Below, in pieces: positions 8,213-14,387 of a DNA stretch of 64,000 nt. Within the stretch, counting starts at the first letter, position 1; each line of letters begins with the position of its first letter. Location of the stretch: the NCBI GenBank assembly GCA_945897365.1, contig CAMDFD010000009.1:80045-144044 (forward strand), read 5' to 3'. Source of the DNA: Bordetella parapertussis. Its GTDB lineage: Bacteria > Pseudomonadota > Gammaproteobacteria > Burkholderiales > Burkholderiaceae_B. Below the pieces are notes generated by a model that saw nothing but the letters and a program-made list of their open reading frames with translations, searched no databases and had not been told where the DNA came from. Position numbers and translations under genes: made by a program.

Positions 8213-9508
8213 TCAGAGGCGTTCAAACTCTACAGCGCGACTCACCCAGCGCGCTACGTTGAACAACTGACGATCAGCACCGCGCCTCGCAATGAGTTGC
8301 ACACCAACCGGCAGTCCGTTGGGTCCGTTAAATAGCGGTATGGTTATCGCCGGCACGTGAAGAGTCGTCCAGAGAAGACTGAACGAAGGGTCGCCGGTCG
8401 CCTCGAGACCAATTGGCGCCTCTCCTGCTGCTGCTGGCGTGAGCAGCACGTCGTAATCTTTAAATATATCGTCCATTTGCAGGCGACTGCCCTCGGCAAA
8501 CTCACGTGAACTTCTATATTGCTCAAAGCTGTATGTGAGTCCGTCATGAATGCGCCCACGACGCAGGCGCTCGCTAATCAAATCAAAATGGTGATCAATC
8601 TCCCAAGCGCGGTTTCGAGTGAACTCGAAACTCGATATACAGCGATGTGCCTCCGGAATATGATTGAATGACGGCGGCAACATCACGTCTTCTAGGCGGG
8701 CTCCGGCTTTCGAGAGCATTGTTGCGCAATGATGGAGTAAAGTCTTCGTCGAGTCATCGCATCTATCCCAGAACATTGAGGGGCAAAAGCCAACACGCGG
8801 TGCAGCGTCCACTTGGCTGGACAATATTTCTGGTTTGACACTTAATAGTACGTCACGGTAAAGAGCGACGTCGTCGATGGAGCGAGCGATCAGACCGAGG
8901 GTGTCAAACGACCTTGCAGCCTCCATCACACCAGCAAGCGATAGGTCGCCCCACGTTGGGCGGTAACCCACGCATCCGCTGAACGACGCAGGTCTGATCG
9001 TCGAAGAAGTCGTTTGGGTGCCGATCGAGAGTGGCACCATATGGTCACCCACCGCGGCACCTGATCCGCTCGATGATCCTCCCGGCGTACGTGTCGGATC
9101 CTGCGGATGCTTTGTTTTTCCTGGCGTTAAGTTGGCGAACTCGGTGGTCACGGTCTTGCCCATGATGAGACCGCCCGCGCGGCGCGTGAGCGCAACGCAC
9201 GCAGCATCTATACGCGGCTGATGGCCCGCATGAATGACTGTGCCGTACTCAGTCGGCATGTCGAACGTATCAATGATGTCCTTGATGCCCACTGGCACAC
9301 CCTGTAGCGGTCCACGCTTACCCGACTGATCGAGGAGCCGCGACTGTGCGATGGCAAGATCCGGATCTAGGTACTGCCAAGCCTGAACATCGGGCTCACG
9401 CTCTTCGATATGGGCCAGGCATGCGCGCGTGACGTCTTCACACGTCGACTTACCCTCCTGGATAGCTTGTACGATCTCTGTGGCGGTTAGGCGATGCAGG
9501 TTCCTCAT
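8213..9508 (-). CDS. Amidase-signature family protein
   Basis: The 431-residue protein belongs to the amidase-signature superfamily (GatA-like Ser-cisSer-Lys hydrolases). The catalytic Lys is K76 in VPVGIKDIIDT, and the glycine/serine-rich stretch GGSSSGSGAAV (143-153) carries the cis-Ser. The usual nucleophile block, GTQTGGSxIRPA in close relatives, reads GTQTTSSTIRPAS here: the two oxyanion-hole glycines are Thr and Ser while the nucleophile Ser169 is kept. This may alter or reduce activity. No gatB or gatC adjoins it, so this is a stand-alone amidase and not the tRNA amidotransferase. Substrate unknown. Confidence 0.88.
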   Translation of the reverse strand: MRNLHRLTATEIVQAIQEGKSTCEDVTRACLAHIEEREPDVQAWQYLDPDLAIAQSRLLDQSGKRGPLQGVPVGIKDIIDTFDMPTEYGTVIHAGHQPRIDAACVALTRRAGGLIMGKTVTTEFANLTPGKTKHPQDPTRTPGGSSSGSGAAVGDHMVPLSIGTQTTSSTIRPASFSGCVGYRPTWGDLSLAGVMEAARSFDTLGLIARSIDDVALYRDVLLSVKPEILSSQVDAAPRVGFCPSMFWDRCDDSTKTLLHHCATMLSKAGARLEDVMLPPSFNHIPEAHRCISSFEFTRNRAWEIDHHFDLISERLRRGRIHDGLTYSFEQYRSSREFAEGSRLQMDDIFKDYDVLLTPAAAGEAPIGLEATGDPSFSLLWTTLHVPAITIPLFNGPNGLPVGVQLIARRGADRQLFNVARWVSRAVEFERL

Positions 9509-9706
9509 GATTTCACTCGCAGCATTTCAATGACCTTTAGTATTTTACGAAGAACGTCGTTTGAAATGCGTCAAGATTAACCAATTTAGACCGTCTTTAA
9601 TTCCGAGAACTATAAATTTGTATCCTGTGGTAATCGGTTTTCGACAGCGCTTGAAGGGCGAGAGGAAAAATACCGACAAATCGTTTATGATTCATCTCTT
9701 GTTGAT

Positions 9707-9796
9707 GGAAGCGTGGCCGAGCGGTTTAAGGCACCGGTCTTGAAAACCGGCGAGGGTTCACGCCCTCCGTGAGTTCGAATCTCACCGCTTCCGCCA
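9707..9796 (+). tRNA. tRNA-Ser (anticodon UGA); island integration site
   Basis: A class II tRNA of 90 nt including encoded CCA. Acceptor GGAAGCG pairs with CGCTTCC; the anticodon stem CCGGT/ACCGG encloses CTTGAAA (anticodon TGA); a long variable arm and the T-arm GTGAGTTCGAATCTCAC follow. Its last 14 bases recur at 17473-17486, marking this tRNA as the target of the element that follows. Confidence 0.97.
9783..9796 (+). repeat. attL: tRNA-proximal direct repeat
   Basis: The sequence CACCGCTTCCGCCA, the 3' end of tRNA-Ser(UGA), is repeated exactly in the same orientation at 17473-17486, 7.7 kb away. Tyrosine integrases of the P4 class use such tRNA 3' ends as the crossover core. Confidence 0.8.
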
Positions 9797-10105
9797 TAAG
9801 TCAAGCGTTTACTAGGGTTTCCCGCTTCGAGTATTAAATTCCCCCAATTTTCCCCACAGCGCTTGATATCCTGACGTTGCCATTCGGCCATACGGTTGAA
9901 GCGGATATGAAGGGAACGGGGTTATTTATCTGCCCCACCCCTTGTCAATTTTGGCCAGCCGACACCCCGCCATACCCCCACCCCCGTAAATCGACGGCTT
10001 TGTTTTGCAGACCTATGCACTGTATTTTGCTCAAACGATGCTGTTCGGGCTTCGCCCCCGGGGGTATCAAAATAGTCAGGAACTGGTCAGGCAGAGTTTA
10101 GGGAA
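9797..10105. other. Non-coding stretch at the left end of the island
   Basis: I find no convincing gene here. The longest open frames are low in complexity, lack a ribosome-binding site and match no family I know. The stretch includes C-rich tracts and a short gcttcgcccccgggggt palindromic segment near 10050. Confidence 0.5.
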
Positions 10106-10158
10106 ATACCCCCCCTTTGTTTTCTGTGCAAAGGGGGTGGGGGTATATATATTTTTTT
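10106..10158 (+). terminator. Strong C/G-rich hairpin followed by T run
   Basis: A C7-TTTG arm pairs, with one bulge, with CAAAG5-T-G5 and encloses a 9-nt loop. The right arm is followed by atatatattttttt on the plus strand. It has the form of a plus-strand intrinsic terminator, but no plus-strand gene is evident between it and tRNA-Ser. It may end transcripts that enter the island from the tRNA. Confidence 0.6.
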
Positions 10159-10207
10159 AATTATGTTCAGGTTTGACTGTTTGGGAATTTTGATTTGGGC
10201 GTTAAAA

Positions 10208-10225
10208 AGCCACCCTAAGGTGGCT
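10208..10225 (-). terminator. Rho-independent terminator downstream of the double-glycine peptide gene
   Basis: The stem agccacc/ggtggct (7 bp, 4-nt loop) is followed on the minus strand by TTTTTAA. It lies 38 bp past the stop of the 40-codon gene at 10263-10385, which supports that small gene being a real transcription unit. Confidence 0.7.
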
Positions 10226-10262
10226 AGTACTCAAGTGGGTATGGGTTAGCTGTCAGCAAAAG

Positions 10263-10385
10263 CTAATCATGCCCGCCCGCCCACATGGTTAAGTTGTAAC
10301 ACACCCCCTGCGCACCGCCGGCAGCCTGCTCCAGTGCATCGTCAGAGACATCCTGCGCAACAACTTCATCAAGTTCGATCCTCAT
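10263..10385 (-). CDS. Small peptide with double-glycine-type leader (putative RiPP or bacteriocin precursor)
   Basis: The 40-codon ORF has an acidic leader containing ELDEVVAQDVSDDALEQAAGG and then a 16-residue tail, AQGVCYNLTMWAGGHD. The pattern D-V-S-D-D-A-L-E-x-A-A-G-G matches double-glycine leaders cleaved by C39-type peptidases and found on many RiPP precursors (Nif11-like and related groups). This start was chosen because the leader then begins in a family-like way; the frame is open further upstream to 10535. It has its own terminator at 10208-10225. Its 5' half is duplicated at 11098-11151. No modifying enzyme or C39 transporter is present nearby. Function is inferred only from the leader. 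Confidence 0.55.
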   Translation of the reverse strand: MRIELDEVVAQDVSDDALEQAAGGAQGVCYNLTMWAGGHD

Positions 10386-10516
10386 TGCGTACTCAAATAC
10401 ACGATTTGCGCGTAGTTGTGAGTATTGGTCAAGCCTGCTGGCTGGATCTGAAAATAAAATCTTGTTAGGATGATGTGAAGGAGTTTTATTCCAAATACTC
10501 TCTGATGAGGTACGAA

Positions 10517-10681
10517 ATGCAAGACAACAAACCAATTACCTCCGATCCGCATGACACTCTACCCCCCCAAAAATCCCCTTATATCCCCCCCTATGTCACC
10601 AAGCTAACCACTAATCCCGACACATCAGGTAAATCTTATGCTTTTATTATTGAAGGTGGTACTCGTCAAGCGCCTTCCTAA
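10517..10681 (+). CDS. Putative lasso-type RiPP precursor 1 (54 aa)
   Basis: I chose the ATG at 10517 because GAGG lies 6 nt upstream. The protein has a Pro-rich N-terminal half and the leader motif PYIPPYVTKL (Y-x-x-P-x-V-x-x-L). Seven residues later, after Thr at -2 (DTS), comes a predicted core GKSYAFIIEGGTRQAPS. Gly1 and Glu9 would allow a nine-residue macrolactam, as in lasso peptides. No lasso cyclase, protease or RRE protein is seen in the window, so the assignment rests on precursor architecture alone. It is the first of five related genes. Confidence 0.6.
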   Translation: MQDNKPITSDPHDTLPPQKSPYIPPYVTKLTTNPDTSGKSYAFIIEGGTRQAPS

Positions 10682-10746
10682 GCCACCACAAGCCGTACTT
10701 TCCAAGGTATCTCTTTAGTTTGCCACGCCATTTTTAAGCGGACAAC

Positions 10747-10932
10747 ATGACTACTCCTAATCCCCCAGCTGCATTGACGGCAGCCCCTCAGCAGCTAGGC
10801 AAATTGAAGTTACCTTACACAAAGCCCATAGTTGAACACTTAACTACCCCCAGCGTTACCCGCGGCGGCAAACCGGGATACAATGCGGCTGAAAGTACAG
10901 GCCCATATGCAGCTTTTATCGGACCTAGTTAG
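10747..10932 (+). CDS. Putative lasso-type RiPP precursor 2 (61 aa)
   Basis: The protein starts MTTPNPPAALTAAP and has the leader motif PYTKPIVEHL, then TTPSVTR with Thr at -2 before GGKPGYNAAESTGPYAAFIGPS. Counting from the second Gly puts Glu at position 9; counting from the first puts it at 10. The leader is close to that of precursor 5 (NPPxALTAxPxxLGKxKLPYxKPxV) although the cores differ completely. The Shine-Dalgarno is weak (AAGCGGA). Its stop is followed directly by a repeated flank also found at 11365 and 12575. Confidence 0.6.
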   Translation: MTTPNPPAALTAAPQQLGKLKLPYTKPIVEHLTTPSVTRGGKPGYNAAESTGPYAAFIGPS

Positions 10933-11066
10933 GCACGCAACCAATTAGGGTATAGGTCTATTCCCCAATGGTCACAGCAAACGACGTTCGCAGTTGTGAA
11001 CTCTCATTGACGCCGTGAAGCCGACCTTGGTCGCAACGTCTTCGCATGATGTCACGCAAACCCTAG
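10927..11066. repeat. Precursor 3'-flank repeat, copy 1
   Basis: Beginning at the stop of precursor 2, this stretch contains AGTTAGGCACGCAACCAA, then TCTATTCCCCAATGGTCACA, then a block ending CATGATGTCACGCAAAC. Diverged copies lie at 11365-11430 (shorter) and 12575-12706 (nearly full length). It marks the unit that has been duplicated along with the small genes. Confidence 0.8.
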
Positions 11067-11097
11067 CCAATAGAATATCCAGACTAACGCATCTCCC

Positions 11098-11151
11098 CTA
11101 GTGCGTGTGAACAGCCCCCTGCGCAACAACTTCATCAAGTTCAATCCTCAT
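11098..11151 (-). pseudogene. Truncated copy of the double-glycine peptide gene
   Basis: The minus strand encodes MRIELDEVVAQ followed by GAVHTH and a stop. The first 11 codons match the intact peptide at 10263-10385 and then diverge, so the VSDD...GG part of the leader and the core are lost. The upstream DNA to about 11216 also matches the upstream of the intact copy, so this is a partial segmental duplication. Confidence 0.6.
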
Positions 11152-11295
11152 CCATACTCAAAATTACTCGATTTACGCGTAGTTGTGAGTATTGGCTAAG
11201 CCTGCTGACTGAATCGGGTGTACCATAATTCGCAAAATGTCATTATCAATGTCAATTTTGAACGAATTCTCTGGATAAGCGCTGTGAAAAGACTA

Positions 11296-11370
11296 ATGCA
11301 TTTCACCCTTCCGATATTTCTCATTGCTTGCGTTGGTGAGGTAGGTACGACCATAGCAGCTCCAAGTTAG
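11296..11370 (+). pseudogene. Possible remnant of a sixth precursor gene
   Basis: A 24-codon frame ends VGEVGTTIAAPS and is followed by the same 3'-flank repeat as precursor 2. The APS ending resembles the APS/GPS endings of precursors 1-3. The PYxxPxV leader is missing. I read it as the decayed 3' end of another array member; without the flank repeat it would not be noticeable. Confidence 0.4.
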
Positions 11371-11430
11371 GCACGCAACCAACTAGCGTATACGTCTATT
11401 ACCCAATGGTCACATCAATCGACGTTTGCG
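11365..11430. repeat. Precursor 3'-flank repeat, copy 2 (short)
   Basis: AGTTAGGCACGCAACCAA followed by a variant of the TCTATTACCCAATGGTCACAT block and GACGTTTGCG. It matches the first half of the copies at 10927 and 12575 and then breaks off before precursor 3. Confidence 0.75.
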
Positions 11431-11441
11431 AGGCCTATCCC

Positions 11442-11682
11442 ATCACTCCGGAGGAAATATGAACGACAACACACCACACTCTTTAGAGGAGCAGAATTCA
11501 TCTGCCCCCTTGCCCCTAAAACTACCCTACGCGCCTCCCCACGTAGTGCATTTGTCCTCTCACTCAGCCGGCGGCAAGCCCAATTACTATACGGAATCGT
11601 CGAACCCGCCCAACCCCAACGTCTTTGGGCCATCATAACTCCCAAAAGATGCACTCTACACTGTCACAGTCATAGATATTTT
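11442..11682 (+). repeat. Tandem precursor cassette, unit A
   Basis: Unit A (ribosome-binding site, leader, core, 3' flank with CCAAAAGA-GCACTCT and GTCACAGTCATAGAT) is repeated directly as unit B at 11683-11916, an offset of 241 bp. The first about 90 bp are nearly identical between units, the core-encoding part is unrelated, and the 3' flanks are again similar. Confidence 0.85.
11459..11638 (+). CDS. Putative lasso-type RiPP precursor 3 (59 aa)
   Basis: The ATG at 11459 is preceded by a near-ideal Shine-Dalgarno (CCGGAGGAAAT). The N-terminal 34 residues (MNDNTPHSLEEQNSSAPLPL and on to KLPY) match precursor 4 except at two positions. The leader motif is PYAPPHVVHL, followed by SSHSA and the predicted core GGKPNYYTESSNPPNPNVFGPS. 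With Ser at -2 in place of Thr, Gly1 to Glu9 would form the ring. The spacer after the leader is two residues shorter than in the other four, making this the least canonical member. Confidence 0.65.
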   Translation: MNDNTPHSLEEQNSSAPLPLKLPYAPPHVVHLSSHSAGGKPNYYTESSNPPNPNVFGPS

Positions 11683-11916
11683 ATCACTCCGGAGGAAATA
11701 TGAACGACAACACACCACCCTCTTCAGAGGAGCAGAATTCATCTGCCCCCTTGCCCCTAAAACTACCCTACGTCCCCCCCCACGTAGCGTTGCTCATCTC
11801 AGCCTCCACAACCAGCGGCGGTCTATTAAATAATCCATACGAGGCTTCAAATGGCATAGGCGGCTCATAATAACCCCAAAAGAAGCACTCTCCATGGTCA
11901 CAGTCATAGATGTTTT
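11683..11916 (+). repeat. Tandem precursor cassette, unit B
   Basis: Second copy of the cassette described for 11442-11682. It carries the same ribosome-binding site and leader DNA (11683-11773), a different core-encoding segment, and the shared 3' flank (11871-11916). Confidence 0.85.
11700..11870 (+). CDS. Putative lasso-type RiPP precursor 4 (56 aa)
   Basis: I translated this ORF directly from an ATG at 11700 with the same strong Shine-Dalgarno as precursor 3; it is 56 codons. The leader motif is PYVPPHVALL, followed by ISASTTS with Thr at -2 and the predicted core GGLLNNPYEASNGIGGS. Gly1 and Glu9 fit a nine-residue ring. The leader is nearly identical to that of precursor 3 but the core is unrelated, the clearest evidence of core diversification after duplication. 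Confidence 0.65.
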   Translation: MNDNTPPSSEEQNSSAPLPLKLPYVPPHVALLISASTTSGGLLNNPYEASNGIGGS

Positions 11917-12359
11917 TAAGGCCCACCCCATCCGTGAAACTTTATTGACGCCATGTTTAGCGTCAATGAGCTGCGGGGCTTAGCTACAGACTTAAGCGGT
12001 TTTGTATGTACAGCCTGATTCTAGAGAGTCTCTCGTGTGTGCTGACCACACCACGCAAGCCGCCATGAAGCCATCTGTACCAGCGTTGAACGTACTATCG
12101 AAGTCGATGTGGGTGTTAAATTTAAATTAGATATCGTTTTGGTAGCTACAGCGAACTCATTTGGTGCGTACGCTTGTTGCTTGCTTTGCTGATGCCTTTC
12201 ATTTAAGAACCACCTTAATCCTGCATCTCTGTAGCGCTCTCACGCTTTATTTCCATGTCCGGCACTCCACAGACTGTAGTACCCTAGGACAGTCGAGCAA
12301 TATCTCTGCACACTGATAACGCTTTCTCTTCCCCCACTCACGTCACAGGAGCTTCGCAC
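11917..12359. other. Intergenic stretch before precursor 5
   Basis: I see no convincing gene. A small palindrome TTGACGC-N8-GCGTCAA lies near 11943-11966, and the segment should carry the promoter for precursor 5. A 36-codon open frame at 12082-12192 was considered as a transposase remnant and rejected. Confidence 0.4.
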
Positions 12360-12563
12360 ATGAAAACACCTCCACAACCACCCCCCCAAAAGCAACTTAT
12401 ATCCCCCCCTAATCCCCCAACTGCATTGACAGCAGTCCCTCACCACCTAGGCAAATCGAAGTTACCCTACATCAAGCCCACTGTAGTTCTACTTGTTTCC
12501 TCTCTAGATACCCATGCCAAATCCGGGGCAGGCATCGAGTCTATTAACAATCGGGGGTCATAA
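12360..12563 (+). CDS. Putative lasso-type RiPP precursor 5 (67 aa)
   Basis: The ATG at 12360 has ACAGGAG 8 nt upstream. The N-terminus is very proline-rich; residues 18-37 resemble precursor 2. The leader motif is PYIKPTVVLL, then VSSLDTH with Thr at -2, then the predicted core AKSGAGIESINNRGS. Here the ring would be Ala1 to Glu8, a less common but known N-terminal residue in lasso peptides. The C-terminus ends in Ser, as in all five. The flank repeat follows about 12 bp after the stop. Confidence 0.6.
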   Translation: MKTPPQPPPQKQLISPPNPPTALTAVPHHLGKSKLPYIKPTVVLLVSSLDTHAKSGAGIESINNRGS

Positions 12564-12574
12564 ATGCAGGTAGT

Positions 12575-12706
12575 TAGTTAGGTGCGCAACCGAGGTATAC
12601 GTCTATTCCCCAATGGTCACATTAAACGACGTTCGCAGTTATGAACTCTCATCGACGCCATGTAGCCGACCTTGACACAACGTCTTCGCATGATGTCACG
12701 CAAACT
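12575..12706. repeat. Precursor 3'-flank repeat, copy 3
   Basis: Nearly full-length match to 10927-11066, including GGTGCGCAACC, GTCTATTCCCCAATGGTCACA and CGTCTTCGCATGATGTCACG. It closes the precursor array on the right. From here to 12908 I see no gene. Confidence 0.8.
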
Positions 12707-12908
12707 CCAAAGAATACCCGGAACGATTGCACGTCAGCCAGATGAGACTGCGGCAGATGCTGCGGCGAGGATCGGACCGAACGGTGTTCTGATCACGGCG
12801 GGTACATAGGCAGGGCTAGATACACCTGAGCGCTGGGGTTCGATTCTTATGCCACGCATACCCTGTGCAAAACTTGAAATGATTGACGGAGACTTCACCG
12901 CTAGTTAT

Positions 12909-13238
12909 CTAGACGCACTCAGGGCTTAGAACCTTTTCTGGCAGGGTGTTATCAAGAGTTTCTTCGTGGAAAAAATCTTCCTCTGTCTGATCAGGCTCAA
13001 CTCTCTTTAAACAGCAGTCTGGCACCTTCCCCTGACATTTGAAGAATAGCTCGCCATCGGACCTCTCATAGCATAGACCTCTTGGCCCAGCGGCCTCGAC
13101 CAGCCAAGAAGGTTGTTCACCGAACTCGTACCAATCCATAGTGCCTTCAAATGAAACAACGTTGACAACGAGTCCTACGTTCTCATATTTGCCACCATCA
13201 TTGACGATGATTGCAAGGTCACCGGGTTTTACGTTCAT
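12909..13238 (-). CDS. Hypothetical protein (109 aa), phage or island type
   Basis: I do not recognise a named family. The protein starts MNVKPGDLAIIVNDGGKYENVG, a small beta-rich opening resembling SH3-like phage proteins, and ends in an acidic tail with several Cys residues (C56, C68, C75, C76). A good ribosome-binding site (GGAGAATGAT before the ATG) supports expression. It is the nearest full-length gene to the RiPP-like array but reads on the opposite strand. Confidence 0.6.
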   Translation of the reverse strand: MNVKPGDLAIIVNDGGKYENVGLVVNVVSFEGTMDWYEFGEQPSWLVEAAGPRGLCYERSDGELFFKCQGKVPDCCLKRVEPDQTEEDFFHEETLDNTLPEKVLSPECV

Positions 13239-13324
13239 ATCATTCTCCGTTTAGCCACTTCGACGAAAAGTCTGGGCGTGGCAATTGGGATATAAATCTG
13301 CCCCGATCATTTGGAACTGGTCAT

Positions 13325-13451
13325 AAAAAAAGCCCCAGCAAGAGGGGCTTTGAGTGGTTTAGTTATCTGTCTCCAGATCAAATCCGCTTTAGGCGTAAGC
13401 ACCTTTGCCACGGGGGCTGGTTGCTGTGGACTTTCGTCCCCTCTAAATGTC
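13325..13451 (-). ncRNA. Candidate structured small RNA with own promoter and terminator
   Basis: The minus strand shows, in order: a promoter-like pair (13458-13487); a GGAC-GAAA-GTCC stem with a GNRA loop; a second hairpin AGGTG-CTTA-CGCCT; and an 8-bp terminator stem AAAGCCCC/GGGGCTTT (13329-13336 with 13344-13351) followed by seven Ts. No ORF with a ribosome-binding site fills it. In a phage-like island the c4 antisense RNA family is an obvious comparison, but I cannot confirm that. Confidence 0.45.
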
Positions 13452-13457
13452 TCACTC

Positions 13458-13487
13458 AGTGTACCATCGCAAGGAATTAAATCCCAA
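13458..13487 (-). promoter_or_regulatory. Candidate sigma-70 promoter for the small RNA
   Basis: On the minus strand TTGGGA (13487-13482) and TACACT (13463-13458) are 18 bp apart, with TGG just before the -10 resembling an extended element. Transcription would start near 13451. Confidence 0.4.
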
Positions 13488-13574
13488 TAAAATCATGCAG
13501 TTACAGTAATCTTTACTCTTGACAGAATCATCAAAAAGGCGGACGCTTTGGCTTAAAAATCAGAGGTATTTGCC

Positions 13575-14000
13575 ATGCAAAACAACTCAGTGCGTCAGTT
13601 AACACCCAAGATGCGAACGTTCGCGAAACTGGTTGCAGAGGGGTGCAGTCCAAGCGAGAGCTATCGTCGTTCTTATGATTGTAATAACAGCACCAGCGTC
13701 ACCGTATCTGCCAACGCTTGCAGGCTGCTCAAGGATCCTCGTGTGAACGCGATCGTGAAGCTGGCCCGCGATAGTAAAGATATCGTTTCAGACCCTACTG
13801 CACTTCGTCTATACGTGATGCGTCATCTTCTACACCACGCAAACACCATGAAGAGCGAGAGCAATCAAATCCGTGCGTTGGAGTTGTTAGGTAAAACAGT
13901 CGGGATGTTCACCGACAGAGTTGAGACCAAGGTCGAGGTAGTGGATCCCGAGCAACTTAAAGCTGATCTTGAAAGGCACCTGATGGAACATGCCCATTGA
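13575..14000 (+). CDS. Terminase small subunit-like protein (141 aa)
   Basis: The protein resembles the small terminase subunits of tailed phages, which recognise pac or cos DNA for packaging. An N-terminal helix-turn-helix-type region LTPKMRTFAKLVAEGCSPSESYRRSY is followed by a second helical stretch SANACRLLKDPRVNAIVKLAR, the usual layout. AGAGG precedes the ATG. No large terminase, portal or capsid gene is present, so this is either a satellite-type lone TerS (known in phage-inducible islands, where it redirects helper packaging) or a prophage relic. Confidence 0.6.
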   Translation: MQNNSVRQLTPKMRTFAKLVAEGCSPSESYRRSYDCNNSTSVTVSANACRLLKDPRVNAIVKLARDSKDIVSDPTALRLYVMRHLLHHANTMKSESNQIRALELLGKTVGMFTDRVETKVEVVDPEQLKADLERHLMEHAH

Positions 14001-14323
14001 AAATCAATTCTGAGCCTTCACCGCGAGCGAATTAGCCGACTTCTTACCGAACCTAAGTCACCCTACATGGGTGAAAATTAAACGCTTAAAATCGTCTACC
14101 GCAAGTGGTGCGAGTGTCGGTATAGTTGGCAGTACAAAGCAATGCATCTTGAATACGGCAAATGTGAAAGTGAATCATTCGCTCTGTACTTTCACTTCTT
14201 TCGGACATCCTTTAGGAACGTTGCAATGACTCTGTTTGAGTATAAGAATAGTATGTATTACAGGCAATTTCTGTAGAGTTGACGCTTAAAACCTTCAGGC
14301 TTCCTATCCAAGATAAAGAAAAA
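14001..14323. other. Intergenic stretch with one inverted repeat
   Basis: No gene is apparent. An 8-bp inverted repeat GTGAAAGT / ACTTTCAC (14164-14171 and 14188-14195) with a 16-nt loop lies here. MobV-type origins of transfer contain inverted repeats of this size, so it is a weak oriT candidate, although it lies downstream of the relaxase gene and not upstream. Confidence 0.35.
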
Positions 14324-14356
14324 ACGGTAACTGCATACCTGTGTTGCAGTTACCGT
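14324..14356 (-). terminator. Rho-independent terminator after the relaxase gene
   Basis: A perfect 12-bp stem (acggtaactgca at 14324-14335, complement at 14345-14356) with a 9-nt loop is followed on the minus strand by TTTTTTCTTT. It lies 32 bp past the stop of the MobV-like gene and ends the alpA-mob transcript. Confidence 0.88.
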
Positions 14357-14387
14357 CAAGGAGAGATAGTTTAGCTACACCAGTTGA

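Noticed and set aside
9877..10101. 74-codon plus-strand ORF at the left end of the island
   Set aside because: Pro/Cys-rich composition derives from C-rich DNA; no ribosome-binding site and no PYxxPxV leader, so I do not count it as a precursor.
10263..10535. The longer 90-codon version of the double-glycine peptide
   Set aside because: The N-terminal 50 residues are unlike any leader and overlap the upstream region of the divergent precursor 1; the GG leader starts naturally at 10385.
12082..12192. 36-codon frame resembling the start of an IS110-type transposase (IEVDVGVKFKLDIVL)
   Set aside because: The similarity is short and remembered loosely; there is no start codon with a ribosome-binding site, no catalytic downstream part and no terminal repeats.
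10927..12706. CRISPR array suggested by repeated blocks
   Set aside because: Repeats are long (60-130 bp), unevenly spaced and imperfect, with coding sequence between them; there are no regular spacers and no cas genes.
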